Assembly (NCBI GenBank): GCA_024638445.1
Contig: JAHEKH010000003.1
Coordinates: forward strand, 24,528 to 63,768
Origin: Gammaproteobacteria bacterium
GTDB lineage: Bacteria > Pseudomonadota > Gammaproteobacteria > Steroidobacterales > JABDKV01
Direction of reading: 5' to 3'
DNA length: 39,241 bases
The number at the start of each line of letters is the position of its first letter. The first letter of the stretch is position 1. Of the stretch, positions 1 through 8,254 are shown piece after piece. The notes under the pieces were generated by a model. That model was not told the DNA's origin, did not search any database, and saw only the letters and a program-made list of their open reading frames with translations. Position numbers and translations under genes: made by a program.

Positions 1-75
1 CGATACCCGGCGATCGGGGCCTGGATGTTCCGCGTGGCCGACCGGCCCGGGTATATCGCCATCACCGACGCCTGA
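1..75 (+). CDS. C-terminal end of an unidentified protein (partial)
   Basis: An open frame enters from the left edge and ends at TGA 73-75, giving 24 residues that finish in PGYIAITDA. It lies 39 bases before the next gene on the same strand, so the two may be co-transcribed. No family can be recognised from so short a tail, and no function is proposed. Confidence 0.5.
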   Translation, partial: RYPAIGAWMFRVADRPGYIAITDA

Positions 76-114
76 CGCACGGAATCTTTCGTGGCGGGCC
101 GACTCGGATAGAGC

Positions 115-1818
115 ATGAGACTGTTAGCGGCCCTGGTATTGCTGACGGCCGGCGTAGTAGCCGGGCTGCTGCTGGCCGAATACCTGCCGCGCAAGGCGCT
201 ACCGCCAACGGCCGAAACACTCCCGGTTCCCGAACCGGGGCCTGCCGAACCGATGGCCTCGCCGGTCGTGCGACTGCATGCCTACGACGAGCGCAATCTC
301 AGCCGCGAGACTATGGCGGTCGTCGTCAGTGAGCCAGGTATCGTCGTGGCACGCGTGGCCGATTTCGCCGGGGCAAACCGCATCGTGGTCGAAACCAGTC
401 GCGGCGAGCGGGTGCTGGTCGACTCGGTGCTTGCCAGCAACGACGAGTACGGTCTCGCGGCGCTGGGCACAGAGCGGCTGCTTTATGCCGAGGCCCTGCA
501 GCCGGAGTCCGGTGCCGGGGGGCTTTACCTGGGCCGCGGGGTGGCGTTACTGACGCCGGGTGAGCCCTACCGGGCGACGGTGGATTCCGCGGGCGTGCGC
601 GACGGGTTGGGCGCCTATCGGTATTCACTGCGGCTGACCGGCCGCGGCGACGGCCCGGGATTCGCCATCGTCAAACCCGACACCCGGCAGCTGCTGGGCC
701 TGGTCGCGGCCTGGGAGGGATACCGCTCGATGCCGGCCTTCGATGCCGAACCAGTTCACCGGCTGCTCGACTCGATCGGTGTCGTGCCGCCGCGCTCGCT
801 GGCGGAATTTGCCACGCATTATTTCAATGACACCACGCGCGGCCGGCTCGCCCTGCTCGAACAGCTGGTCGCCACCGAGCAGTTCGACCGCGCGACCGAG
901 TGGGGCAAAGCCATCATCGACCTGGATGATTTCAGCCAGCGCCAGGGCTTGTCGTTACTGCTCGATGCTTACGCCGGTGTGGCACGTAACGCCATCGAGA
1001 CCGGCCGCTGGGGCCGGGCGCTGGAAATCATCGACGAAGCCGATGCCCGCTGGCCGCTGAACCCGGAGCTGCTCAAGATGCGGGCACAGGCCAACGAGGC
1101 GGTCGGCGAGCTGGCGCTGGCGCTGGACGACCTGCTCGCTTTGCCGGACAACAACGCCCAGCGTATTCGCTCGCTGGTGCTGGAAAACGCGCTGGCTACC
1201 GGCGAAGCCGATGGCCAGGCCACCCTCGAACTGGTCGACCGCGCGCTGCAGGCCGACCCCGACTACGCGCCATACCACCGCCTGCGGGGCCAGGTGCTGG
1301 CGCGCAAAGGCCAGATGAACGCCGCGATAGATGCGCTGGAACGCGCCGTGGCGCTGGACCCGTCGATGGAACCCGAGCTGCAGTCGCTGATGGCGCAGCT
1401 GCAGTCGCGACGGAATACTCCGGCCGTTACGGAGGTTCCGATTTACCGGACCCGCGGCGTGTTGTTCGTCAACGCGCGGATCAATGGCTCGAACGAGCAG
1501 TTTCGCTTCCTGTTCGATACCGGGGCCAGCTATACCGCGATTACCGCCGAGACTGCGCTGCGGCTGGGTATCAACAATATCTTTTTCGGCGCGCCGGTCG
1601 TCGAACTCGAGACTGCCAACGGCCGTGTCTACACGACGACGGCCCAGCTGCAGTCCATCGACATCAGCGGGGCCCGGGTCGACAACGTCGAAGCGGTCAT
1701 ACTGGAGTCCATGCGGGGGGTCGACGGACTGCTCGGTCAGTCTTTCCTGCGGCACTTCGATATCCACATCGACCGCAGCGGCCGCCGCCTGGTCTTCAGC
1801 CGCCGGCTCGACGACTGA
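115..1818 (+). CDS. Membrane-anchored TPR protein with C-terminal retropepsin-like aspartic protease domain
   Basis: The 567-residue product begins with an uncleaved-looking hydrophobic anchor (about residues 3-21), so most of it should be periplasmic. Residues about 60-215 resemble a degenerate trypsin/HtrA-like beta domain but show no GxSG serine motif (the place reads GDGPGF). Residues about 240-430 are helical TPR-like repeats. The C-terminal part, about 440-567, has the single aspartic protease motif FDTGAS with D468 and the later hydrophobic-Gly motif DGLLGQSFL, as in clan AA retropepsin-like enzymes that act as dimers. The sequence supports a peptidase domain; the substrate is unknown. 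A strong hairpin follows directly after the stop. Confidence 0.8.
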   Translation: MRLLAALVLLTAGVVAGLLLAEYLPRKALPPTAETLPVPEPGPAEPMASPVVRLHAYDERNLSRETMAVVVSEPGIVVARVADFAGANRIVVETSRGERVLVDSVLASNDEYGLAALGTERLLYAEALQPESGAGGLYLGRGVALLTPGEPYRATVDSAGVRDGLGAYRYSLRLTGRGDGPGFAIVKPDTRQLLGLVAAWEGYRSMPAFDAEPVHRLLDSIGVVPPRSLAEFATHYFNDTTRGRLALLEQLVATEQFDRATEWGKAIIDLDDFSQRQGLSLLLDAYAGVARNAIETGRWGRALEIIDEADARWPLNPELLKMRAQANEAVGELALALDDLLALPDNNAQRIRSLVLENALATGEADGQATLELVDRALQADPDYAPYHRLRGQVLARKGQMNAAIDALERAVALDPSMEPELQSLMAQLQSRRNTPAVTEVPIYRTRGVLFVNARINGSNEQFRFLFDTGASYTAITAETALRLGINNIFFGAPVVELETANGRVYTTTAQLQSIDISGARVDNVEAVILESMRGVDGLLGQSFLRHFDIHIDRSGRRLVFSRRLDD

Positions 1819-1822
1819 AGCG

Positions 1823-1856
1823 ATTGCGCGCCGCCCCGGTGGGCGGCACGCGCAAT
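1823..1856. terminator. Hairpin between convergent genes, probable bidirectional terminator
   Basis: Arms ATTGCGCG-CCGCCC (from 1823) and GGGCGG-CA-CGCGCAAT (1841-1856) pair with a two-base bulge and a tiny loop. It starts 4 bases after the stop of the plus-strand gene and ends 2 bases before the stop of the minus-strand carboxypeptidase. The T tract is short, so intrinsic termination is likely but not certain. Confidence 0.6.
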
Positions 1857-1858
1857 GT

Positions 1859-4504
1859 TTACTGTGCCGCCGGTCCCGGCGCGAGGAAGAAAAACTCCTC
1901 CATGATCGACAGGTCGATAAAGTTTGTCTGCCCGTCGCCATCGAAATCGGTGTCGAGGTCGCCGGACAGGAAGAAGCTGTCCGAGAAAATCGACAGGTCG
2001 GCAAAATTGACCGTGCCGTCATCGTTCAGGTCCGGATCGCAGCGGTTGCCAATGCCGTCGCCGTTGGTGTCGCGCTGGTCCGGGTTGGCCAGCAGCGTGC
2101 AGTTATCGACGCCGTCGGTAACGCCATCGAGATCGGCGTCGCCGGTCAGGCACATCGGACCGGCCCCGCGCACCCGCACATCGTCGACGTGCCAGCCGTC
2201 ACGGGTGATCGTGACATCGCTCTGCAGACGGAAACGGAAGCGCATCGATGACTGGCCCTCGAGCTGTGACAGGTCGATGGAAATGTTTTCGAACGACGAC
2301 GACGAACCATCGTAACGCGCCACCTCGTTCCAGCTGGCGCCGCCGTTGTCGCTGACCTCGACGATGCAATAGTCGTAACCGGATTCGGTATCGCACTGGC
2401 TCGCGAACTCCAGCTGCAGCCCGCTGAAGCCGGCAATAGCCAGCTGCGGTGAGGTCAACGAGGTGCTCACGTTATTGTTATAGGGGCCGCCCGGCGTATC
2501 GGTCCATGAGCGGCTCGGCGAATTTGCCGTCTCGGTGGTGATCGACCAGGCCGGTTGTGCGGTCCAGCCGGCGTTACCGTCCTCGACGTCGTCACTGAAG
2601 ACCTCGCAGTATGGGTACAGCGTGAAGTCCTGGGTCAGCACATCCTGCGCCGACGCCGTCAGACCCGTGGCGCTGGCCGGCGCATAGTCAGGTGAATCCG
2701 GCGTCGCGGTAACATCGTAGGTACCGCTGACCAGTAAGAGCGAATAGCTGCCGTCACCGGCCGTCCCGGTTTCGAACGGCGTACCGGCACTGACGGTCGC
2801 CTGCAGCGGTTGGCCGGTGTCGGCCGCGGTCACCGTGCCGGTAACAACCGGAGCGGTAGCCGGATCGACGATGTAAAGAAAAGCCGCGCTGACCGCACCC
2901 CAACTGCCCGCGCTGTCCTGCGAGCGGATGTAGATGGTGTGCTTACCTTCGGCCAGTGCGCTGGTGTCGATCGTCGCGGTGACCGACTCGGAGCTGGAAT
3001 CCAAGGCGCCGTCGCTGGCGGTCATCGGCTGCGGCGTCATTTCGGCGGCCAGCCACGGCGGCGTGTCGACGTAATACTCGGCGGCCGCGATGGTCTGTAC
3101 CGGTTCGCTGCCGTTAGCGTTGTTGAAGCGGCTGTCGTCGGCGACCGCCGTCACCGTGACCGGCGTGCCCGGACCAACCACACCGACCGACAGGTTGATG
3201 ACCAGCGAGTCGGGTCCGGCCGGCGTCAGGTAGGGCGTGCGTGCCACCTTGGCGGCATACAGCAGAGAATCGAGGTTGTCGGGAAAGATCGTGCTCTCGA
3301 AGCTGCCGCAATCCTGGAAAAACGAGGTGCCCAGTTCGTAGGTGTAAGCGGCCAGTCCGAGCTCGCCGTAGGCGAAGTCGTCGGTGGTGCCGTCAGTCGG
3401 GTACAGCCCGATGGCCTGCTCCGGGTAGTAGTCGTTAAACCATGCCAGCTTGCGTCCCAGCGTCTGCAGCCCGGTAGCGTTGGGTGCCAGCGTCGAGCCC
3501 CAGCCCCAGGGCCAGAGAATCAGCTCGCTGAAGCTGTGCACGTCGAGAAATACGCCGGTCGCATCGGCCGGTGCCGCAGCGGCGAGGTCGTCCTCGCGCT
3601 GGTCCGGAAAAATCGCCCGGACGTAATCGCGAATCGCCTGGGTCTCGGGTTCCGAGGCCGGCGTGGTGCCCCGATAGGTGGACGAACACTGGTTACCGCT
3701 GGATCCGCCGCAGCAGCCCCAGAGAAACGGGAAGTTGCGGTTCAGGTCGACACCGCGGTTATTCGATGTGGCCGAACAGACATTCTCGTTGGTGTTCTTG
3801 CGCCAGCTCAGCCCGGTCTGTGCTTTCTCGCGACCGTCGGGATTGGACTGCAGCGACAGGTGAATCTCGTGGTAATCGAGCAGCCAGGTGGCATCCGCAT
3901 CGGTGCCGTAGTTATCCAGCAGGTACTCGGCAAAACGGGTATTGGTCTCGGCGGTCGTGTATTCGCGCGCGTGCACCGCACTCATGACAAACAGCTTCGG
4001 TTTCGGCCCGGCGATGGCGCTGTTGGTCAGCACCAGCACGCGCAGGTCATTGCCCTCGGCCGGGTCCTGCTGTTTCTCCCAGGAGTCGCCGATATCCAGC
4101 CAGGTTGCCATGTCGGGGTTGTCCTGCGCGAGCTGTGCGGCCGTGGCGTAGGTTTCGGTCACGGTCCGGTAGCAGGGATAGCCGTCGATGCCGCGGGTCT
4201 GCCCGGGCAGGCGGCTGAACACGCGGTTGTGCATCTCGGTCAGGCGGGCATCGATCTCCACCCGGAAACCGGATTTGACCAGCACGTCGTAGTCGGCTTC
4301 GCTGGCCTCGATGACGAGATAGTTCTTGTCATAGTTCACCTGCCAGGGGCGACGCTCCTGGGCCAGTGCCGCGACCATCGCCGGATCGTCAAAAAAGGCG
4401 TTGACGACGACGACCGGGTGGTCGAAATCCGGTTTCTCGGCCGCTGCCGACAGAAACGGCAACAGGGCCAGCAGCAGGCCGGACAGGCACAACGATAAAC
4501 GCAT
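1859..4504 (-). CDS. Secreted M14 zinc carboxypeptidase with C-terminal calcium-binding repeats
   Basis: The 881-residue product has a signal peptide (1-22, ending SAAAE) and an M14 metallocarboxypeptidase domain at about 110-420. Zinc ligands H178 and E181 lie in VHAREY and H323 in DVHSF; substrate-binding motifs NPDGR (221-225) and GVDLNRNF (251-258) and the general base E390 in YELGTS are all present, so it should be active on peptide C-termini. Later parts are an Ig-like segment, a carboxypeptidase-regulatory-like beta domain (about 555-635), a jelly-roll-like domain with CxxxxGYDYC (about 640-780), then thrombospondin type 3-like and two dockerin-like repeats (788-873) rich in DxDxDG loops. 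The tail suggests an extracellular, calcium-stabilised enzyme. No cohesin partner is in the window. Confidence 0.93.
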   Translation of the reverse strand: MRLSLCLSGLLLALLPFLSAAAEKPDFDHPVVVVNAFFDDPAMVAALAQERRPWQVNYDKNYLVIEASEADYDVLVKSGFRVEIDARLTEMHNRVFSRLPGQTRGIDGYPCYRTVTETYATAAQLAQDNPDMATWLDIGDSWEKQQDPAEGNDLRVLVLTNSAIAGPKPKLFVMSAVHAREYTTAETNTRFAEYLLDNYGTDADATWLLDYHEIHLSLQSNPDGREKAQTGLSWRKNTNENVCSATSNNRGVDLNRNFPFLWGCCGGSSGNQCSSTYRGTTPASEPETQAIRDYVRAIFPDQREDDLAAAAPADATGVFLDVHSFSELILWPWGWGSTLAPNATGLQTLGRKLAWFNDYYPEQAIGLYPTDGTTDDFAYGELGLAAYTYELGTSFFQDCGSFESTIFPDNLDSLLYAAKVARTPYLTPAGPDSLVINLSVGVVGPGTPVTVTAVADDSRFNNANGSEPVQTIAAAEYYVDTPPWLAAEMTPQPMTASDGALDSSSESVTATIDTSALAEGKHTIYIRSQDSAGSWGAVSAAFLYIVDPATAPVVTGTVTAADTGQPLQATVSAGTPFETGTAGDGSYSLLLVSGTYDVTATPDSPDYAPASATGLTASAQDVLTQDFTLYPYCEVFSDDVEDGNAGWTAQPAWSITTETANSPSRSWTDTPGGPYNNNVSTSLTSPQLAIAGFSGLQLEFASQCDTESGYDYCIVEVSDNGGASWNEVARYDGSSSSFENISIDLSQLEGQSSMRFRFRLQSDVTITRDGWHVDDVRVRGAGPMCLTGDADLDGVTDGVDNCTLLANPDQRDTNGDGIGNRCDPDLNDDGTVNFADLSIFSDSFFLSGDLDTDFDGDGQTNFIDLSIMEEFFFLAPGPAAQ

Positions 4505-4604
4505 CGGGTATCCCTCTGATTTTTATGGCCCGCAGGCGCGGGTGACTATCGGGATAGGTTAGGCCAGCGGCCAAAGTGTGGCAAGGCGGTGCTTGCCATA
4601 AGAC

Positions 4605-4904
4605 CTAGAATTGCGGGAACAGGTCGTCCAGTTCAATGTCGCTGCCATCGTCGCCACAGACCAGGCGCGCGCCTTTTTCCACGCAGGCGGACAGGTGCTG
4701 GCGCGCCACGCCAATCGCGACAGTCAACGCGCTCCACGAATCGGTGCCCAGTCCGTCGCTGACCGAACCCAGACCCTCGAGCTGCAGTGGACAGGTCCAG
4801 GTCTGCTCCGCGACCTTGAACGGACGGCCGATACACAGTTCGATCGGCGTATCGCCTTCCGCCGACTTTGCTACCAGCGCGCGTTTTGCAACTACGATAT
4901 CCAT
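4605..4904 (-). CDS. DUF6968-like small protein
   Basis: This 99-residue cytoplasmic protein starts MDIVVAKRAL and contains the pattern I-E-x-C-I-G-R-P-F followed by W-x-CP-x-Q-x-E-G-L, which I associate with the uncharacterised DUF6968 family. The start at 4904 is chosen over an upstream ATG at 4967 because a GAGGG sequence lies 8-9 bases before it, and the 21 extra residues of the longer form look non-conserved. A small GGCAAG/CTTGCC hairpin (4580-4597) follows the stop. The function is unknown; the acidic tail (DGSDIELDDLFPQF) suggests a binding role, which is only a guess. Confidence 0.7.
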   Translation of the reverse strand: MDIVVAKRALVAKSAEGDTPIELCIGRPFKVAEQTWTCPLQLEGLGSVSDGLGTDSWSALTVAIGVARQHLSACVEKGARLVCGDDGSDIELDDLFPQF

Positions 4905-5041
4905 CTCTGATGCCCTCGAAAAAAACCGTCTCACCTGCGCGAAAAAATTAGCACCCGAGGCGGCCACGCCGCATTGAACCAGTTCACAGGGTTTGCGGTC
5001 CCCGGTCGGAAACCGGGCGGATTATGTCAATCGAATAATCG

Positions 5042-5329
5042 TCAGCGTCGCCGCAAAAACGACCAGACGCGCGCCGCCGCATACCAGGCAAGCCCAATGC
5101 CGATCATCCACTTCGCGTAAGTGACCGGCTGGCCGGTCGACCAGGCACTGTAGTACCAGCCCGCACCGCCGATAGCGGCAATCATGCCCAGCAGATAGTG
5201 GGTATTCGGCCCGACGCCGGCCGGTTTGCGCCGTCGCGGCCGGTCCGCCGGGTCGGCGCCGCAGTGCGGGCAGTCGCCCTTTACGCTGGAAAATTGCTTG
5301 CCGCAGGCTGGACAGTGGACAATCGCCAT
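5042..5329 (-). CDS. Small zinc-ribbon membrane protein
   Basis: The 95-residue product opens with a zinc ribbon made of CPACG (7-11) and CPHCG (20-24), followed by a basic linker (RPRRRK) and two hydrophobic segments (about 44-62 and 72-90). It probably sits in the inner membrane with the ribbon in the cytoplasm. The gene starts 3 bases after the stop of the lipoprotein gene, so it is the last gene of a three-gene operon with the isoaspartyl peptidase. No named family or function is recognised beyond the zinc ribbon. Confidence 0.75.
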   Translation of the reverse strand: MAIVHCPACGKQFSSVKGDCPHCGADPADRPRRRKPAGVGPNTHYLLGMIAAIGGAGWYYSAWSTGQPVTYAKWMIGIGLAWYAAARVWSFLRRR

Positions 5330-5332
5330 GGT

Positions 5333-6055
5333 CTAGGGCGGTGGAATCGTATCCAGGTCGAAACGACAGGGCCCGATGATGCCGCCGGTTTCGACCGCGT
5401 AACGCTCGATGACCTTCATCTCGCCTTTTTCGAAACCGACGCGCTGCTCCCGTGCAACCGGCAGATCGCTTGCCGGGTCGTACCACAGCACGACCGTACC
5501 GGACGCCACGCCGCCGACCGTCAGATCGAAACCAATGCCACGTACGGGCACACCGTCGATCGTGCGGTTGCCGGGCTGCCAGGCGAAGTTGCTGGCGATG
5601 ACCCAGTCACGCACGTTGCCGCTGGTCGCATCGGGCGGCAGGTTGCCGCTCAGCATGGCGATGTTATGCAGGATGCCCATCCGCATCAGACCGAGCAGCA
5701 TGCCGTTGCGAAGATCAGCCGGCTGAGCGGCTTCGAATCCGTCTTGCTGTGGCCGCGCCCGGCCACGCATTCTGGCGCCGTCGACCACCAGCTCGGGCGC
5801 CACGGGACCGCCGGCGAAACTGCCTTCGGCCGACAGCGCGGCCAGCGCGGGTTTCTGCATGACCAGGTCGCCCGACAGCTCTGCTTCGACCGCGCCACGC
5901 GCCTGCACGGTGTAGTTGACCCGCAGGACTGCGGCTTCGAGCAGGTTTTGCTCGAGATGTTCGAAGGCCTGCGCGGCGGAATTGTCGGCCGGCGCACCCG
6001 GCGCGGTCGCACAACCGGCCGCGAGCACGACGATCAGGATCGCCAGCGTTCTCAC
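5333..6055 (-). CDS. Hypothetical lipoprotein, possibly LolA-fold
   Basis: The product is 240 residues with a lipoprotein signal peptide and lipobox LAAGC (C15), so it should be lipidated in the cell envelope. The mature part alternates strands in a way that recalls lipoprotein carriers of the LolA/LppX fold, such as LSGDLVMQKP near the start and VVLWYDPASDLPVAREQ near the end, but this is an impression, not a family match. The start is GTG at 6055 and shares a GTGA overlap with the stop of the isoaspartyl peptidase gene, so translation is probably coupled. Confidence 0.75.
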   Translation of the reverse strand: MRTLAILIVVLAAGCATAPGAPADNSAAQAFEHLEQNLLEAAVLRVNYTVQARGAVEAELSGDLVMQKPALAALSAEGSFAGGPVAPELVVDGARMRGRARPQQDGFEAAQPADLRNGMLLGLMRMGILHNIAMLSGNLPPDATSGNVRDWVIASNFAWQPGNRTIDGVPVRGIGFDLTVGGVASGTVVLWYDPASDLPVAREQRVGFEKGEMKVIERYAVETGGIIGPCRFDLDTIPPP

Positions 6056-7068
6056 TGGTCGCGAAAGATCAGCACAACCGGGTCGTCGCTGCCGACCCGG
6101 TAACCGCGGTACATGCCCTCGGTGTTGAACGGCATCGCGATATTGCCCCTGGCATCAATCGCGATGACCCCACCGTCGCCACCGGCGCGATCGAGCTTGT
6201 CCATCACGACGTAATCGGCCGCCACGCTCAGCGGCTCCTCGCGATAGGCCATACGTGCACACACGTCGTGGGCAACCGTGTGGCGGATGAAATACTCACC
6301 GTGACCGGTTGCCGACACCGCGCAGCTCGCGTTATCGGCGTAAGTGCCGGCACCAATGATCGGCGAGTCGCCGACCCGGCCCCAGCGCTTGCCCGTAGTG
6401 CCGCCGGTCGAGGTCGCAGCGGCCAGGTTGCCATGACGATCGAGCGCTACCGCGCCGACCGTGCCGAACTTGTTGTCCAGCGCCAGTGGGTTGAGCATCG
6501 CGCTGGGATCCGATTCCTTCTTGGCCTTGTGCAGCTGCTCCAGACGGAAATCGGTATCGAACCAGGAATTGTCGACCAGCTCCACACCGGCCTCACGGGC
6601 GAACAGCTCCGCACCTTCGCCGGCCAGCATCACGTGTGGCGAGTCCTCCATCACCTTGCGCGCCAGCAGGATCGGGTTACGGACGTTTCGCACGGCCGCG
6701 ACCGCGCCGGCGGACAGGTCGCGACCGTCCATCAGCGAAGCATCCAGCTCGTGGGTCTCTTCCCAGGTGTAAACGGAGCCACGTCCGGCGTTGAACAGTG
6801 GCGAGTCCTCGAGGATCACCACGGCGGCAATCGCCGCGTCCATGCTGTCGCCGCCACCGGCCAGCATGCGGTGACCGGCATACAGGGCATCGCCGAGCGC
6901 CTTGCGAATCGCGGCCTCGGTCTCCGGCGGCAGGTTTTCGCGGGTCAGCGTACCCGCGCCGCCGTGTATCACCAGCCCGTAAGCGTTCTCGTCTGCCATG
7001 CTCACCCCACCTGTCAACAAACCGGTCATCATGGCCACAATGGCCAGACTTGCGCCATACAAACGCAT
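6052..7068 (-). CDS. iaaA: Exported isoaspartyl peptidase / plant-type L-asparaginase
   Basis: This is an Ntn-hydrolase of the asparaginase 2 family. It should cleave isoaspartyl dipeptides and asparagine after autoprocessing into two subunits. The conserved N-terminal motif VIHGGAGT (33-40) and NAGRGSVYT (93-101) are present, and the self-cleavage site and nucleophile is T203 in GTVGAVALD, followed by AAATSTGG. Residues 1-24 are a signal peptide ending VSMA, so the enzyme is probably periplasmic, unlike cytoplasmic E. coli IaaA. The ATG at 7068 is preferred to one at 7173 because it gives this clean signal sequence. It is the first gene of an operon with a lipoprotein and a zinc-ribbon protein. 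Confidence 0.92.
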   Translation of the reverse strand: MRLYGASLAIVAMMTGLLTGGVSMADENAYGLVIHGGAGTLTRENLPPETEAAIRKALGDALYAGHRMLAGGGDSMDAAIAAVVILEDSPLFNAGRGSVYTWEETHELDASLMDGRDLSAGAVAAVRNVRNPILLARKVMEDSPHVMLAGEGAELFAREAGVELVDNSWFDTDFRLEQLHKAKKESDPSAMLNPLALDNKFGTVGAVALDRHGNLAAATSTGGTTGKRWGRVGDSPIIGAGTYADNASCAVSATGHGEYFIRHTVAHDVCARMAYREEPLSVAADYVVMDKLDRAGGDGGVIAIDARGNIAMPFNTEGMYRGYRVGSDDPVVLIFRDQ

Positions 7069-7155
7069 GCAGTTGCCCCACATTCCCCGCGGAGCGCCGA
7101 TTCTACCCTCAAAAAGGTGCCGGTGTGGCCCTGCCGGGCGCCCTCGCACCATTCG

Positions 7156-7188
7156 TTGACAGTGTCCGGACACGCCTTACTCTATAAT
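7156..7188 (+). promoter_or_regulatory. Promoter-like site with long spacer and palindromic operator
   Basis: TTGACA (7156-7161) and TATAAT (7183-7188) match sigma-70 consensus exactly but are 21 bases apart, longer than the usual 17. The spacer begins with a perfect 12-bp palindrome, GTGTCCGGACAC (7162-7173). Long spacers with a central dyad are the hallmark of MerR-type activated promoters (19-20 bases); a repressor site is the alternative. It faces the small peptide/XpaC/TelA operon 70 bases downstream. No regulator gene is nearby. Confidence 0.6.
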
Positions 7189-7257
7189 GTGCACCGCGGA
7201 CCGCCGCTGCCGCGCGGTCCGACCGGCTGATCATTGAAAGACTCAAGAACGACACCC

Positions 7258-7389
7258 ATGTCCAACACCTGGCGACGATTCATAGGCGCGGTACTGTTGA
7301 TCGCGACCATGGGCTTCTCCTCCTGCTCGGCGCTGCTCGGCGTGGCCGAGCCCGTTGCCCTGCCCTTCCTCTCCGCGGCCGGGCTGTAA
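7258..7389 (+). CDS. 43-residue exported peptide or small lipoprotein
   Basis: ATG 7258 to TAA 7389 encodes 43 residues beginning MSNTWRRFIGAVLLIATMG: a basic start, a hydrophobic core, then FSSCSALLG, which is a weak lipobox around C23. It lies between the promoter and the XpaC-like gene, only 3 bases before the GTG of that gene, which supports it as the first gene of the operon. No relative is recognised. The ribosome site is weak (GAAAG about 17 bases upstream), so the call depends on its position and its signal-like sequence. Confidence 0.55.
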   Translation: MSNTWRRFIGAVLLIATMGFSSCSALLGVAEPVALPFLSAAGL

Positions 7390-7392
7390 CGC

Positions 7393-8232
7393 GTGCCGGA
7401 AGTCTACCGACACGACGAGCACAAGGTGCGCTGGCCGGGGCGGGCCTACCTGCTCTACCTGCTGGCCATGCCGATGGTGCCGGCCCTGCTCATCGCGCTG
7501 GCTATGGGCGACCTGGCAAAGCTGCTGACCTATGGCGGCGCCTTTGCTGCCTTCGTCGCCGGTGCCCGCTACATGCGCCGCGGCCTGGTCGCCGAGGCAG
7601 AGCTTGCCAAACGCAAGATCGCCAGGCGGTCCCGCACGCCCCTGAAGGCGCTGGGGTCTTTTTTTACCGGCGTGGGCACATTCGTCACCAGCTGGCTGGC
7701 CGTGGGTCACGCGTTACCCTTTGCCGCGGTGGTCGGCGTGCTGGCATTCGTCGGCTGCATGATGTTTTACGGCCGCGATCCGTCCGTGTCGAAAGTAACC
7801 GGACTCGGCGGACACGGGTTTACGACCGAGGAAATTCTCGCAACGCTAAAGGAAGCCGAGACAAAGATACACGGCATCGAGTCGGCGCGGCGGGATATTC
7901 TGAATCTCGAGCTGAAGGGCCGGCTGCGGCGTATTGCCCGCAGCGCACGCAAGATCCTCTCCGCGCTGGAGGAGGACCCGGCCGATATTCGGCGGGCCCG
8001 GAAGTTTTTGAACGTCTATCTCGACGGCGCGAGACGCGTCACCGAAGGCTATGCCAAGGCGCACCGGCGTGGCGAGGTCGACGACCTGGAAGACAATTTT
8101 CGCAACGTGCTGACCACCATCGAAGGAACCTTCGAGGAACAGCATCAAAAGCTGCTGGAACACGACAAGCTGGATCTCGACGTGCAGATCGAGGTGCTGT
8201 CGACCCAGCTGAAAAAAGAAGGCGTAATCTGA
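7393..8232 (+). CDS. XpaC-like membrane protein (5-bromo-4-chloroindolyl phosphate hydrolysis family)
   Basis: The 279-residue product has about four hydrophobic segments in two hairpins (about 17-59 and 89-126) and then a long cytoplasmic helical domain (about 142-279) rich in charged heptads, for example TEEILATLKEAETKIHGIES. This layout and the direct link to a TelA gene match the XpaC/YceG group, which in Firmicutes and proteobacteria travels with TelA. The biochemical role is not established; the family name comes from a hydrolysis phenotype in Bacillus. The start is GTG at 7393, since no ATG fits. Confidence 0.75.
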   Translation: MPEVYRHDEHKVRWPGRAYLLYLLAMPMVPALLIALAMGDLAKLLTYGGAFAAFVAGARYMRRGLVAEAELAKRKIARRSRTPLKALGSFFTGVGTFVTSWLAVGHALPFAAVVGVLAFVGCMMFYGRDPSVSKVTGLGGHGFTTEEILATLKEAETKIHGIESARRDILNLELKGRLRRIARSARKILSALEEDPADIRRARKFLNVYLDGARRVTEGYAKAHRRGEVDDLEDNFRNVLTTIEGTFEEQHQKLLEHDKLDLDVQIEVLSTQLKKEGVI

Positions 8233-8254
8233 ACACACTCGCTGGAGCTTCGCT

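Noticed and set aside
955-2022. 355-codon open frame on the minus strand
   Set aside because: It is antisense to the retropepsin-like gene and overlaps the carboxypeptidase end; no recognisable domain.
2810-4498. 562-codon open frame on the plus strand
   Set aside because: It is antisense to the M14 carboxypeptidase, whose catalytic residues are all intact; the product is Arg/Val/Gly-rich without any domain.
4580-4597. Hairpin GGCAAG/CTTGCC as a terminator
   Set aside because: The stem is only 6 bp and no T tract follows on either strand; mentioned only with the adjacent gene.
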